The position numbers were made by a program, and so were the translations under genes. From Buchnera aphidicola (Aphis craccivora) (lineage in GTDB: Bacteria > Pseudomonadota > Gammaproteobacteria > Enterobacterales > Enterobacteriaceae): DNA of 64,000 nucleotides. Positions 33,837-44,227 of this stretch are shown here, piece after piece. The notes below the pieces were generated by a model, which had not been told where the DNA came from, did no database searches, and worked only from the letters and a program-made list of their open reading frames with translations. The stretch covers positions 434,001 through 498,000 of the forward strand of contig NZ_CP034897.1 of NCBI RefSeq assembly GCF_005082145.1. Reading direction: 5' to 3'. Position 1 is the stretch's first letter, and each line of letters starts with the position of its first letter.

Positions 33837-34460
33837 TTAATTATTTAATAATTGAGAAATCAATATATTATGTTTCTTTTTTTGATGAAATAAACATAAA
33901 TGTTCAGCAATAATAATAGTTTTTAAATCATTTATAGATTTCTCAAAATTATCATTAATAATTAAATAATCATACTCTGAATAATGATTCATTTCATCTA
34001 CAGCTTTTTCCATTCTTTTCGAAATAACTATATCACTATCTTGACCTCTATCTCGTAATCTTTTATATAAAACATCTTTAGATGGAGGCAGTAAAAAAAT
34101 ACTTTTTGTATTAGGTATTTTATAGCGAATTTGATTAGCTCCTTGCCAATCAATATCAAGAAAAACATCAATACCAGACATTAACATTTTTTCAATAAAT
34201 GCACGTGAAGTTCCATAGTAGTTATTAAATACTTTAGCATATTCTAAAAAAGATTCTTTTTGAATCATAATTCTGAATTCTTTTTTAGATATAAAATAAT
34301 AATGTTTGCCATGAGATTCACCAGGCCTCATGATTCTAGTAGTATGAGATATAGAAACTTGAATGTTGTATAAACATTTAGTTTTTAATAATCCTTTAAT
34401 TAAGCTAGATTTTCCTGTTCCACTTGGAGCTGAAATAATAAAAAGAATACCTTGTGACAT
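33837..34460 (-). CDS. gmk: Guanylate kinase
   Basis: Phosphorylates GMP/dGMP to the diphosphate. It is 207 aa, as in E. coli. P-loop [12 protein letters not shown] at residues 9-20; the GMP-binding segment [31 protein letters not shown] and the lid [17 protein letters not shown] are all present. Confidence 0.97.
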   Translation of the reverse strand: MSQGILFIISAPSGTGKSSLIKGLLKTKCLYNIQVSISHTTRIMRPGESHGKHYYFISKKEFRIMIQKESFLEYAKVFNNYYGTSRAFIEKMLMSGIDVFLDIDWQGANQIRYKIPNTKSIFLLPPSKDVLYKRLRDRGQDSDIVISKRMEKAVDEMNHYSEYDYLIINDNFEKSINDLKTIIIAEHLCLFHQKKKHNILISQLLNN

Positions 34461-34563
34461 AATTTTTTAAAAGTATTTTCTAAATTTTTAACAAGTATTT
34501 TTATTAATATAAAATATTATATATATAATATAATTTTTATAAAATAAAAATATTTAAAAAATG

Positions 34564-35523
34564 TTAATTTTTAATTAAAAAAATAGTTTTAAACCCACTA
34601 ATTCTAAAAATATTTTTAATATTTACAGATTTATTTAATACCGCTTGTATCCAAATTTCATTGGAATAAAGATGAACTATTGCTAATAAATAACCAATTC
34701 TAAACCATTTTTTTAATATTTTTACTTTAATAATAGAGCCAATTTTAGGGTTTATTGACCCCTTACTTGACAATAAATACAATGAATGTTTATTTAAATT
34801 TTTATAAAAAACTTGAGCTATTATTTCTTGTCCATAATAACATCCTTTGTTCAAGCTTATAGCTTGAAGTTTATCTAAATTAATAGATTGTGGTAAAAAT
34901 TTTTGCGACATAGTTTTTCCAATAATTGGATAACCTGCTTCAATATCTAACAATATCCATTGTTTACTATTGTTTAATACAATTTTTTCATTTATTTTTT
35001 GTTTTAATAATAAAAAATCTTGCAAGGATAAAACTAGTAAAAATCGTTCGCATGGATTTGAAAACCAAAGTATAGTTGTTTTTTTGTGAGAAACAACAGG
35101 GGTGCTATTATTTGGTATATTTATAAATTGTTTTGATAAAAACAATCTAGCATCTTTTCCAGATAAACCTAATAAAAAAACATCATCTAATTGATGTATT
35201 TTAACTTTTAAAAAAATAATGTATTTTTTAAATTCTTTGATTTGTAAATCAAATAAACTTTTTTTTATAATACAAGCATATCCTTTTCTATAATGAAATA
35301 ACAACATAGTACTATAAACTTTTCCATTTAAATTACAATAAGCACATATTTTATGTTGTGTTTTTTCAAGATCATTTATATCAATTGTTAATTGATTTTG
35401 AAGAAATTTTTTACTATCAGAACCGTCTATATAAATAACAGACCATTTTTCAAGAGAAATTAACGCTAAAGGTAACTGAATAGATGAGTAAATAGCATTT
35501 TCTGAAAAATTAAATAACGACAT
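34564..35523 (-). CDS. ygfZ: Folate-binding iron-sulfur repair/assembly protein YgfZ
   Basis: Folate-dependent GcvT-like protein that helps assemble or repair 4Fe-4S clusters, relevant here for MiaB, QueE and CysI. It is 319 aa (E. coli 326) and carries the hallmark motif KGCYYGQEI with its conserved Cys near residue 224. The frame is open 11 codons further upstream, but the start at 35521-35523 has GGAG just before it and gives a length like E. coli's. Confidence 0.93.
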   Translation of the reverse strand: MSLFNFSENAIYSSIQLPLALISLEKWSVIYIDGSDSKKFLQNQLTIDINDLEKTQHKICAYCNLNGKVYSTMLLFHYRKGYACIIKKSLFDLQIKEFKKYIIFLKVKIHQLDDVFLLGLSGKDARLFLSKQFINIPNNSTPVVSHKKTTILWFSNPCERFLLVLSLQDFLLLKQKINEKIVLNNSKQWILLDIEAGYPIIGKTMSQKFLPQSINLDKLQAISLNKGCYYGQEIIAQVFYKNLNKHSLYLLSSKGSINPKIGSIIKVKILKKWFRIGYLLAIVHLYSNEIWIQAVLNKSVNIKNIFRISGFKTIFLIKN

Positions 35524-35635
35524 TATTTCTCCTATAATACAGATAAAATATATCAAGTAAAAAAATAAATTTATATAATTAAAAGAATCTTATAAATTAT
35601 TATTTATAATCAATTTTTAGAAGAATAACAAAATC

Positions 35636-36734
35636 ATGATAGATATTAATATAATAAGCAATAAAATTGAAACATTAAATCATCGGAAAAATGATTTGAA
35701 GAGGTATCTTTGACTATGATACAAAAAAATTAAGAATTTCAGAAATTAACTTAGAGTTATTAACACCTGAAACATGGAAAATAAAACAATCTATACACAA
35801 ATTAAACAAAGAAAAAAACTTATTAAATATAATTGTTGATAATATTAATAAAATTGAAAATGAATTGAAAGAAGCTTATATTTTTTTAGAGTTAGCTAAA
35901 GAAACAAAAGATAACACATTAATAAAAGATATTATTATAGAAATAAAAAAAATAGAAGAAAAAATCAAAAAACTTGAATTTTATCGTATGTTTTCAAAAA
36001 AAAATGACAATTGTAATTGTTATATTGATATACAATCTGGATCAGGTGGAACAGAGGCACAGGATTGGTCAAAAATGCTATTGAAGATGTACTTAAAATG
36101 GTCTGATAAAAAGGGATTTAAAACTGAAATTATTGAAGAATCTATCGGCGAAATAGTTGGTATTAAATCTGCTACAGTTCAGGTTTTTGGAGAATATGCT
36201 TTCGGATGGTTAAGAACTGAAACTGGTATTCACCGTCTGATTAGAAAAAGTCCATTTGACTCAGGAAATAGAAGACACACTTCATTTAGTTCAGTTTTTA
36301 TATATCCGGATATAGAAGAAAAAGTTAATATTGAAATTTGCTTATCTGACTTAAGAATAGATGTGTATAGAGCTTCTGGAGCAGGAGGTCAACATGTAAA
36401 CCGAACAGAATCTGCAGTTCGAATTACTCATATTCCTACAAACCTTGTTACTCAATGTCAAAGTAATAGATCTCAGCATAAAAATAAAGAACAAGCAATG
36501 AAACAAATGAAATCAAAATTATATGAATTGCAAGTACAAAAAAAAAGAAAAGCACAACAAAAAATAGAAAATAATAAATTAGATATTAGCTGGGGTAATC
36601 AAATACGTTCTTATATATTAGATCATTCAAAAATTAAAGATCTCAGAACTGGAATAGAAAAACATAATATACAATCCGTACTAAATGGTGATTTAGATGA
36701 TTTTATTGAGCAAAGTTTAATATCAGGATTATAG
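35636..36734 (+). CDS. prfB: Peptide chain release factor 2 (programmed +1 frameshift)
   Basis: RF2 terminates translation at UGA and UAA. The ATG at 35636 begins a 25-codon leader ending CTT TGA (35708-35713). Translation must shift +1 there and continue through [13 protein letters not shown] to 36734. The stop is at codon 26, exactly as in E. coli. Functional motifs are intact: SPF in [12 protein letters not shown] (stop-codon reading) and GGQ in [14 protein letters not shown] (peptidyl-tRNA hydrolysis). Unlike the homopolymer breaks elsewhere in this window, this shift is regulatory. lysS starts 8 bases downstream, the E. coli order. Confidence 0.97.
35699..35714 (+). promoter_or_regulatory. 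prfB autoregulatory +1 frameshift site
   Basis: The site reads AAGAGGTATCTTTGAC. It has the slippery CTT at 35708-35710, the in-frame TGA at 35711-35713 and the C that follows it, all as in E. coli. The internal Shine-Dalgarno element is AGAGG rather than the AGGGGG of E. coli, so stimulation may be weaker. Confidence 0.9.
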
Positions 36735-36742
36735 AGGCTAAA

Positions 36743-38251
36743 ATGTTTAAAGAAATAAATTTAACTAACAATATAAGTAATGAAAAAAAAATAAGAAAAG
36801 AAAAATTAATTGATATGAAAAAAAATGGATTTTCTTATCCAAACCACTTTAAAAAAACTATAAGTTCTATAAAAATACATAAATTATATGGAGAAAAAAC
36901 AAGTAATGAACTTGAAAAAATAAGTATTCAAGTTTCTATTGCCGGTCGTATGATGCAAAGAAGGGTTATGGGAAAAGCTTCTTTTTTTATATTACAAGAT
37001 ATAGAAGGACAAATACAAGTATACATAAAAGAAAAATCAATTACACCTAAATTTTATCATGAATGTTTTAAAAAATGGGATATTGGAGATATTTTAGGAG
37101 TTAATGGTTATTTATTTAAAACAAAAACAAAAGAATTATCTATTTATGCTGAAAATATTATAATACTTACAAAATCATTAAGATCTTTTCCTGATAAATT
37201 TCATGGATTATCAAACCAAGAAAAACGTTATAGACAAAGATATTTAGATTTAATTAGTAATAATCAATTATATAATATTTTTAAAAATCGTTCAAATATT
37301 ATTCAATTAATTCGAAAATTTATGATAGAAAATAAATTTTTAGAAGTGGAAACTCCTATGCTTCATAATATTCCTGGTGGGGCTTCTGCGCGTCCCTTTA
37401 AAACCTATCATAATGAAATTAATAAAACAATGTATTTAAGAATAGCTCCTGAATTATATTTAAAAAAATTAATTATTGGTGGATTTGAGCGTATTTTTGA
37501 ACTAAATAGAAGCTTTAGAAATGAGGGGGTTTCTACAAGACATAATCCTGAATTTACTATGATGGAAGCATATATTGCTTATGCTGATTATCAATATATG
37601 ATGAATTTTACAGAAAAATTATTAAAAACTATAATAAATTATCTATTTAATAGTAAAAAAATTAAATATAAAGAACATTATCTAAATTTTGAAACACCAT
37701 TTTCTCAACTAACCATGAAAGAAGCTATTTTAAAATTTAATTTAAATATTCATCTCTCTGATTTAAAGAATTTAAAAAAAATTAAAAAAGTTGCAAATAA
37801 TATTGGTATAAAAATACATGAAGAATGGCAAATAGGTAAAATAGAAAATGAAATTTTTGAAAAAACAGTAGAAAAACATTTAATTCAGCCAACTTTCATT
37901 ACTGAATATCCAGTGGAAGTATCTCCATTAGCTAGACGTAATAATACCGATCCGAATATTACCGATAGATTCGAATTATTTATTGCAGGTTACGAAATAG
38001 GTAATGGATTTTCAGAATTAAATGATGCAAAAGATCAAAAACTTAGATTTTTAAATCAAATCAAAACGACAGAAAAAGAAAACAATAAAAATATATTTTA
38101 TGATGCAGATTATATAGAAGCATTAAAATATGGATTACCTCCTACTGCAGGTTTAGGAATTGGAATTGATCGTTTAATCATGATTTTAACTAATCAAAAA
38201 AGTATTCGAGAAGTAATTTTATTTCCTACTTTACGTCCATCTTTAAAATAA
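36743..38251 (+). CDS. lysS: Lysine--tRNA ligase
   Basis: Class II synthetase for tRNA-Lys, an important enzyme in a proteome this rich in lysine. It is 502 aa (E. coli 505). The OB-fold N-terminal domain contains VSIAGRMMQRRVMGKASFF. Motif 2 is NRSFRNEGVSTRHNPEFTMM and motif 3 is GLPPTAGLGIGIDRLIM. It is probably co-transcribed with prfB (8-base gap). Confidence 0.98.
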   Translation: MFKEINLTNNISNEKKIRKEKLIDMKKNGFSYPNHFKKTISSIKIHKLYGEKTSNELEKISIQVSIAGRMMQRRVMGKASFFILQDIEGQIQVYIKEKSITPKFYHECFKKWDIGDILGVNGYLFKTKTKELSIYAENIIILTKSLRSFPDKFHGLSNQEKRYRQRYLDLISNNQLYNIFKNRSNIIQLIRKFMIENKFLEVETPMLHNIPGGASARPFKTYHNEINKTMYLRIAPELYLKKLIIGGFERIFELNRSFRNEGVSTRHNPEFTMMEAYIAYADYQYMMNFTEKLLKTIINYLFNSKKIKYKEHYLNFETPFSQLTMKEAILKFNLNIHLSDLKNLKKIKKVANNIGIKIHEEWQIGKIENEIFEKTVEKHLIQPTFITEYPVEVSPLARRNNTDPNITDRFELFIAGYEIGNGFSELNDAKDQKLRFLNQIKTTEKENNKNIFYDADYIEALKYGLPPTAGLGIGIDRLIMILTNQKSIREVILFPTLRPSLK

Positions 38252-38308
38252 AGATCATATTTTAAACAAAAATTTATATAGATTTTAAAAAAATAAATAG
38301 GAGTAAAA

Positions 38309-39556
38309 ATGCCTCAATTAATTGATACAACTACAAGTAATCTTAATATTAAAAATATTCAATTACTAATAAAAAAATATCAATCTCCATTTTGGGTTTA
38401 TGACGCCGACATAATCTATAATAAAATTCAACTTTTAAAAGAGTTTGATATTATTAGATTTGCTCAAAAAGCCTGTTCTAATACTCATATTTTAAACTTA
38501 ATGCGAAAAAAATATTTAAAAGTAGATGCTGTATCATTAGGAGAAATAGAACGAGCTATAGTAGCTGGATTTAAAAAAAATAGCGATGAAATTATTTTTA
38601 CTGCAGATTTATTTGATAATGAAACATTATCTAAAATTATTAAATATAATATTCCAGTAAATGCTGGATCATTAGATATGCTAAAACAATTAGGAGAAGT
38701 TTCTCCAGGTCATCATGTTTGGTTGCGAATTAATCCTAAATTTGGTTATGGGCATAGTAAAAAAACAAATACTGGAGGAGAAAATAGTAAACATGGAATT
38801 TGGGATCCAACTTTAGCAAAACCTATTATAAAAAAATATAAACTAAAACTAATAGGTTTGCATATGCATATCGGTTCGGGTGTAAATTACAAACATTTAA
38901 AACACGTTTGTCATGCAATGGTAGAAAGCGCAATACAAATAAATGAAAAAATAAGATTTATTTCTGCAGGAGGAGGATTGCCAATACCTTATAAATTTAA
39001 TGAAAAACCTATTAATATAAAAAAATATTTCGCTTTATGGGATCAAGCAAGAAAAAAAATTTCTCAATTTTTAAACAATCCAATTCAACTGGAAATTGAA
39101 CCAGGCAGATTTTTAGTTGCAGAATCAGGAATATTAATTTCTCAAATAAGAGCAATTAAAAAAATGGGAAATAAAAATTTTGTTTTAATTGACGCTGGAT
39201 TCAATGATTTAATGCGACCTACAATGTACGGAAGTTATCATCACATATCTGTTATCCCATCAGACAATAGAGAAATTGAAAAAAATAAAACAATCGATGT
39301 AGTTATAGGAGGGCCTTTATGTGAATCAGGAGATATATTTACACAAAAAGAAGGAGGAGATATACAAACTAGAAAATTACCATTAATTAAAATAGGCGAT
39401 TATTTAATTTTTCACGATACCGGTGCATATGGCGCGTCAATGTCATCAAATTATAATACTAGACCTCTTATTCAAGAAATATTAATAAAAAATAATACTT
39501 TTAAAACTATTAGGAGAAGACAAACGATTCAAGAACTATTAAGTTTAGAACAATAA
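38309..39556 (+). CDS. lysA: Diaminopimelate decarboxylase
   Basis: PLP enzyme converting meso-diaminopimelate to lysine, the last step of lysine synthesis, a nutrient for the aphid host. It is 415 aa (E. coli 420). The PLP lysine lies in RFAQKACSNTHIL, and the phosphate/substrate regions read AGGGLPIPY, EPGRFLVAESG and GPLCESGDIF. AGGAG lies just before the ATG. It directly follows lysS, so lysine production and charging are neighbours. I see no lysine riboswitch in the 57-base gap. asd at 49 kb is an earlier step of the same pathway. Confidence 0.97.
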   Translation: MPQLIDTTTSNLNIKNIQLLIKKYQSPFWVYDADIIYNKIQLLKEFDIIRFAQKACSNTHILNLMRKKYLKVDAVSLGEIERAIVAGFKKNSDEIIFTADLFDNETLSKIIKYNIPVNAGSLDMLKQLGEVSPGHHVWLRINPKFGYGHSKKTNTGGENSKHGIWDPTLAKPIIKKYKLKLIGLHMHIGSGVNYKHLKHVCHAMVESAIQINEKIRFISAGGGLPIPYKFNEKPINIKKYFALWDQARKKISQFLNNPIQLEIEPGRFLVAESGILISQIRAIKKMGNKNFVLIDAGFNDLMRPTMYGSYHHISVIPSDNREIEKNKTIDVVIGGPLCESGDIFTQKEGGDIQTRKLPLIKIGDYLIFHDTGAYGASMSSNYNTRPLIQEILIKNNTFKTIRRRQTIQELLSLEQ

Positions 39557-39602
39557 TAAATTTGTTTAATAACTATCAATAAAAAAGAGAACAAAAAAAA
39601 AT

Positions 39603-40444
39603 ATGTATATTAATTTTCCGCAATTCAATCCTATTATTTTTTCTATAGGTCCTTTTTCTGCGCATTGGTATGGTCTTATGTATGTTATTAGTTTTATTTT
39701 TGCGCTTTTTTATGGAAAAAAAATATTAAAAAAAAAAACATAAATAAAATTAGAATCGAATCATTTTTATATACTATTTTTTTAGGATCTTGCATTGGAG
39801 GAAGAATAGGATATATAATTTTTTACAATTTTTCATATTTTTCTCAACATATATTATGTTCATTTCATATTTGGGAAGGTGGCATGTCATTTCATGGAGG
39901 GTTAATAGGAGCTATTATTAGTATGTATTATATTTCTATAAAAAATAAAATTAAAATTTTAATTATTTCTGATTTTATTAGTCCTATAATACCTTTTGGT
40001 TTAGGTGCCGGAAGATTAGGAAATTTAATTAATGGAGAACTATGGGGACGAATCGCTCCTAATTTTCCATATGCAATGTTTTTTCCTAACGCAAAAAATC
40101 AAGATTTAGAGTTAATATTAAAATATCCTCAATTACAATCAATTTTAGAAAAATACGGAGCACTACCTCGTCATCCATCTCAAATTTATGAATTTATTTT
40201 AGAAGGTGTCTTGCTATTTTTAATAATCTATTTATTTGACAAAAAAAAAAGACCTATAGGCAGTACTAGTGGTATGTTTTTGTTTAGTTACGGAATATTA
40301 AGAATAATTGCTGAAATATTTCGAGAACCAGATTCTCAAATTGGATTAATTCAAAATTGTATTACAATGGGTCAAATATTATCAATTCCAATGGTTATAT
40401 TTGGGATCATTATTATATTTATATCTTATTATAAAAAATCATAG
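39603..40444 (+). pseudogene. lgt: Prolipoprotein diacylglyceryl transferase, frameshifted at an A11 tract (possibly rescued)
   Basis: Membrane enzyme that lipidates the lipobox Cys of prolipoproteins. The ATG at 39603 gives [19 protein letters not shown] and runs 46 codons to TAA at 39741-39743, just after eleven A's (39728-39738). One extra A continues into GSCIGGRIGYIIFYNF, GGMSFHGGL and the family signature GAGRLGNLINGELWGR, ending at 40444. The restored length is 280 aa (E. coli 291). No other defect is visible. Lgt is essential in E. coli, and BamD here is a lipoprotein, so the gene is probably needed. thyA follows 14 bases later, as in E. coli. Confidence 0.88.
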
Positions 40445-40458
40445 AATTTTGAGATATT

Positions 40459-41253
40459 ATGAAAGAATACTTGCAGTTAATAGAAAAAATAATTAAAAAT
40501 GGAAAACCAAAAAATGATAGAACTGGAACAGGAACATTGTCTATCTTTGGCCATCATATAAGATTTAATTTAAAAAAAGGGTTTCCTCTTCTTACTACAA
40601 AAAAATGTTATATACCCGCTATTATTCATGAGCTTCTATGGTTTCTTCAGGGAGGCACTAATATTAAATATCTTAATAAAAATAAAATATTTATTTGGGA
40701 TAACTGGGCTGATAAGTTTGGTAATCTAGGGCCAATTTATGGAAAACAATGGAGAAGTTGGAATACATCAGATGGTAAAAAAATTGATCAAATAAAAAAT
40801 GTAATAAAACAATTAAAACAAGACCCAGACTCTCGCAGAATATTAGTGTCTAGCTGGAACGTTGGTGAAATAAATAAAATGTCTTTACCTCCATGTCACG
40901 TATTGTTTCAATTTTATGTATTTAAAAACAAATTAAGTTGTCAATTATATCAACGTTCTTGTGATGTTTTTCTTGGATTACCATTTAATATAGCAAGTTA
41001 CGCGATGCTCATGCATATGATAGCGCAGCAATGTAATTTTGAGGTAGATGAATTTATATGGACAGGTGGTGATATTCATTTATATAATAATCATATTTCA
41101 CTGGTAAAACAACAACTTCTTCGAAATCCTAGAAAATTACCAACATTAATAATAGCAAATAAACCTCGTTCATTATTTGATTATGTTTTTGAAGATTTTA
41201 AAATTATTAATTATAATCCTTATCCTTCAATTCATGGCACAATATCTATATAA
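40459..41253 (+). CDS. thyA: Thymidylate synthase
   Basis: Makes dTMP from dUMP with methylene-tetrahydrofolate. It is 264 aa, the same as E. coli. The catalytic Cys is in [13 protein letters not shown], and the folate/dUMP site reads [20 protein letters not shown]. It forms the conserved lgt-thyA pair. Confidence 0.98.
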   Translation: MKEYLQLIEKIIKNGKPKNDRTGTGTLSIFGHHIRFNLKKGFPLLTTKKCYIPAIIHELLWFLQGGTNIKYLNKNKIFIWDNWADKFGNLGPIYGKQWRSWNTSDGKKIDQIKNVIKQLKQDPDSRRILVSSWNVGEINKMSLPPCHVLFQFYVFKNKLSCQLYQRSCDVFLGLPFNIASYAMLMHMIAQQCNFEVDEFIWTGGDIHLYNNHISLVKQQLLRNPRKLPTLIIANKPRSLFDYVFEDFKIINYNPYPSIHGTISI

Positions 41254-41323
41254 AATCTTAAAAAATAGTTTCTTTATTTAAATAAAATAATTTTAAGCAC
41301 AATAAGGTTTATATAACTAAAAA

Positions 41324-42643
41324 ATGAAATATATATACATTAAAACCTGGGGCTGTCAAATGAATGAATATGATTCATCTATGATAGTAAAATATTTAGA
41401 AAAAACAGGTCAATATTTAATTACTAAAAATTCTGAAAAAGCGGATGTTTTAGTTTTAAATACTTGTTCTATAAGAGAAAAAGCTCAAGAAAAAGTTTTT
41501 CATCAATTAGGAAGGTGGAAAAAATTAAAAAATAAAAACGCTAATATTATAATTGCTGTTGGAGGCTGTGTAGCAACACAAGAAGGTAAAGAAATTTTTA
41601 AAAGAGCTAAATATGTAGATATTATATTTGGTACTCAAAGTTTACATAAATTACCGAAAATGATTGATGAAGTAGAAAAAAACAGAAAATTTGTTATTGA
41701 TATTAGCTTCCCAAAATTAGATAAATTTAATAATTCTTTAACAATAACAAATAAAGGATACACAGCATCTATTTCGATAATGGAAGGATGTAATAAATAT
41801 TGCTCTTTTTGTGTTGTACCATATACAAGAGGTCAAGAAATTAGTCGACCATCTGATGACGTTTTATTTGAAATAGCAAGTTTAGCTGAAAATGGTATAA
41901 AAGAGATTAATTTATTAGGACAAAACGTCAATGCATATCAAGGACCAACTTTTGATGGAAAAATTTGTTATTTTTCAGAATTATTACGATTAATTTCAGA
42001 AATAGATGGTATCGAAAGAATTCGTTTTACCACAAGCAACCCACTTGAATTTAGCGACGATATTATTGAAGTGTATAAAGATACTCCTAAATTAGTTAGC
42101 TTTTTACATCTTCCTGTACAAAGTGGATCGAACAAAATATTACAACTTATGAAAAGATCATACACTACAGAAGAATATGAAAAAATTATTGAAAAACTAA
42201 TTAAAGCACGTCCAAATATTCAAATTAGTTCCGATTTTATTGTTGGTTTTCCGGGAGAATCTAAAAAAGATTTTAAAGAAACTATAAATTTTATAAAAAA
42301 AATTAATTTTGATATGAGTTATAGTTTTATATATTCAAGTCGACCAGGAACCCCAGCGTCAGAAATGAAAGATGAAATTAATATTAAAGAAAAAAAAGAA
42401 CGTTTATATATATTACAAGATTGCATTAATAAACAAACTATGTCTTGGAGCAGAAAAATGTTAGGAAGTAAACAATGTGTTTTAGTAGAAGGTACTTCAA
42501 AAAAAAATGCTATGGAGTTATATGGAAAAACAGAAAATAATAGAATTGTAAACTTTCATGGATCACCGAAAATGATTGGAAAATTTGTTAACGTACAAAT
42601 AAATGAAATACATACTCATGTTTTACATGGTAAATTATTATAA
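41324..42643 (+). CDS. miaB: tRNA-2-methylthio-N6-dimethylallyladenosine synthase MiaB
   Basis: Radical SAM methylthiotransferase acting on position 37 of tRNAs that read UNN codons. It is 439 aa (E. coli 474). The N-terminal cluster cysteines are in [20 protein letters not shown] and [10 protein letters not shown]; the radical SAM motif CX3CX2C is in [16 protein letters not shown]. The C-terminal TRAM domain is shortened but present. In E. coli miaB is followed by ybeZ-ybeY-ybeX-lnt; here ybeZ is missing and ybeY begins 7 bases later. Confidence 0.96.
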   Translation: MKYIYIKTWGCQMNEYDSSMIVKYLEKTGQYLITKNSEKADVLVLNTCSIREKAQEKVFHQLGRWKKLKNKNANIIIAVGGCVATQEGKEIFKRAKYVDIIFGTQSLHKLPKMIDEVEKNRKFVIDISFPKLDKFNNSLTITNKGYTASISIMEGCNKYCSFCVVPYTRGQEISRPSDDVLFEIASLAENGIKEINLLGQNVNAYQGPTFDGKICYFSELLRLISEIDGIERIRFTTSNPLEFSDDIIEVYKDTPKLVSFLHLPVQSGSNKILQLMKRSYTTEEYEKIIEKLIKARPNIQISSDFIVGFPGESKKDFKETINFIKKINFDMSYSFIYSSRPGTPASEMKDEINIKEKKERLYILQDCINKQTMSWSRKMLGSKQCVLVEGTSKKNAMELYGKTENNRIVNFHGSPKMIGKFVNVQINEIHTHVLHGKLL

Positions 42644-42650
42644 GAAATAT

Positions 42651-43114
42651 ATGAAAATAAAAGATTGTTTTATTTTAAATACACAAATAAATTGTAAAAA
42701 TAAAGAAAAAATACCAAAAAAAATAATATTTAAAAAATGGTTAAGAAAAACTTTATATAAAAAAAAAATATTAAAGTTATTACAATTAGAATTGTAGACG
42801 AAATAGAAATAAAAAATTTAAATTTAATATATAGAGGAAAAAATTATCCAACAAATATTTTATCTTTTCGAGCAAATATTTTTATACAAAAAAATATAAA
42901 ATTATTAGGAGATTTAGTAGTATGTAAAACAATTATAGAAAAAGAATCTATACAATATAATAAAACATTAGAATCTCGTTGGGCACATATGATTATACAT
43001 GGAACGCTTCATCTATTAGGATATGATCATCAAAATAAAAAAGAACAAAAAATTATGGAAAATATAGAAAATAAAATTATGTTATCTTTGAACTATAGCA
43101 AACCATATTTTTAA
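42651..43114 (+). pseudogene. ybeY: Endoribonuclease YbeY, frameshifted at an A10 tract (possibly rescued)
   Basis: YbeY is a zinc-dependent RNase of 16S rRNA 3' maturation and ribosome quality control. The ATG at 42651 gives MKIKDCFILNTQINCKNKEK and stops at TAG 42795-42797, after ten A's (42759-42768). One extra A restores reading into VIRIVDEIE-type sequence, then YRGKNYPTNILSFRA, LLGDLVV and the metal site HMIIHGTLHLLGYDH (HX3HX5H), ending at TAA 43112-43114. The restored length is 154 aa (E. coli 155). The catalytic part is perfectly conserved, which argues against a dead gene. Confidence 0.88.
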
Positions 43115-43205
43115 AAATTAATAATTCTTTATAAAAATTATTTGCAACCTAACATTTTATAACATAAAACAGTAAAATATATTTTAAAATAGATAACTAA
43201 ATATT

Positions 43206-44069
43206 ATGAGTGAAAAAGATGCAAAAAGTTCAGAAAAAATTAATAAAAAAGGTTTTTTTTCTATTTTACTAAATCATATTTTTCATGATGAACCTAAAAA
43301 TAGAGAAGAATTACTCAAATTAATTCGAGATTCAGAACAAAATGAACTGATTGATCAAGATACATGTGACATGTTGGAAGGCGTAATACATATTGCAAAG
43401 AAAAAAATTAAAGACATTATGATTCCCAGAACACAAATGATAATATTACAATTAAATTATAATTTAAACAAGTGCCTTGATATTATTCTAGAATCTGCAC
43501 ATTCACGTTTTCCAGTAATGAATAGTGATAAAAACTATGTAGAAGGATTTTTAATTGCTAAAGATTTATTACCATTTATGAGAAATTCAAATAAAAATTT
43601 TCATATAAAAAATATATTAAGACCTGCTTTTGTTGTTCCTGAAAGCAAATATGTAGACAGAATGCTAAAAGATTTTCGTTTAAAACGAACGCATATGGCA
43701 ATAGTCATAGATGAGTTTGGGGCAGTGTCTGGATTAGTCACTATAGAAGACATTCTTGAATTAATAGTTGGTGATATTGAAGATGAATATGACGAAGAAG
43801 AAAAAGTTAATATTCGAAAATTACAAGAACATATATTTTCGATTAAAGCATTAACAGAAATAAAAGAATTTAATGATTTTTTTAAAACTCATTTTAGCAA
43901 TGAAGAAGTAGATACTATTGGGGGATTAGTAATGAAAGCATTTGGACATTTGCCAAGTCGTGGAGAAAATATTAATATTAATGGATATAACTTTAAAATA
44001 TCCTCGGCAGATAGTAGAAAAATAATACAAATACATGTAACTATTCCAGAGAAAACATTCCAAAAATAA
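43206..44069 (+). CDS. corC: CBS-domain transporter-associated protein CorC (YbeX)
   Basis: 287 aa (E. coli YbeX 292) without membrane segments. A pair of CBS domains spans roughly residues 65-190 (KDIMIPRTQMI, then HSRFPVM, then HMAIVIDEFGAVSGLVTIEDILE), followed by a CorC/HlyC transporter-associated domain. It is linked to magnesium/cobalt efflux and ribosome-related phenotypes in E. coli. lnt, which follows ybeX in E. coli, is absent here; leuS comes next. Confidence 0.95.
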   Translation: MSEKDAKSSEKINKKGFFSILLNHIFHDEPKNREELLKLIRDSEQNELIDQDTCDMLEGVIHIAKKKIKDIMIPRTQMIILQLNYNLNKCLDIILESAHSRFPVMNSDKNYVEGFLIAKDLLPFMRNSNKNFHIKNILRPAFVVPESKYVDRMLKDFRLKRTHMAIVIDEFGAVSGLVTIEDILELIVGDIEDEYDEEEKVNIRKLQEHIFSIKALTEIKEFNDFFKTHFSNEEVDTIGGLVMKAFGHLPSRGENININGYNFKISSADSRKIIQIHVTIPEKTFQK

Positions 44070-44227
44070 TATAAAAATAAAACCTATTTTATATTTATTT
44101 TTTATATATTGATTATCTATAGAAATACTTTTTTGATATAAGTAAATCTAAAATTTTATAAAAAATATTTATATTTAAAAATTTTTATTTATTTTAAAAA
44201 ATATGAAAATTATTATAGAGAAACATT

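Noticed and set aside
38252-38308. Lysine riboswitch before lysA
   Set aside because: The gap is only 57 bases, far too short for the lysine aptamer, and has no matching conserved core.
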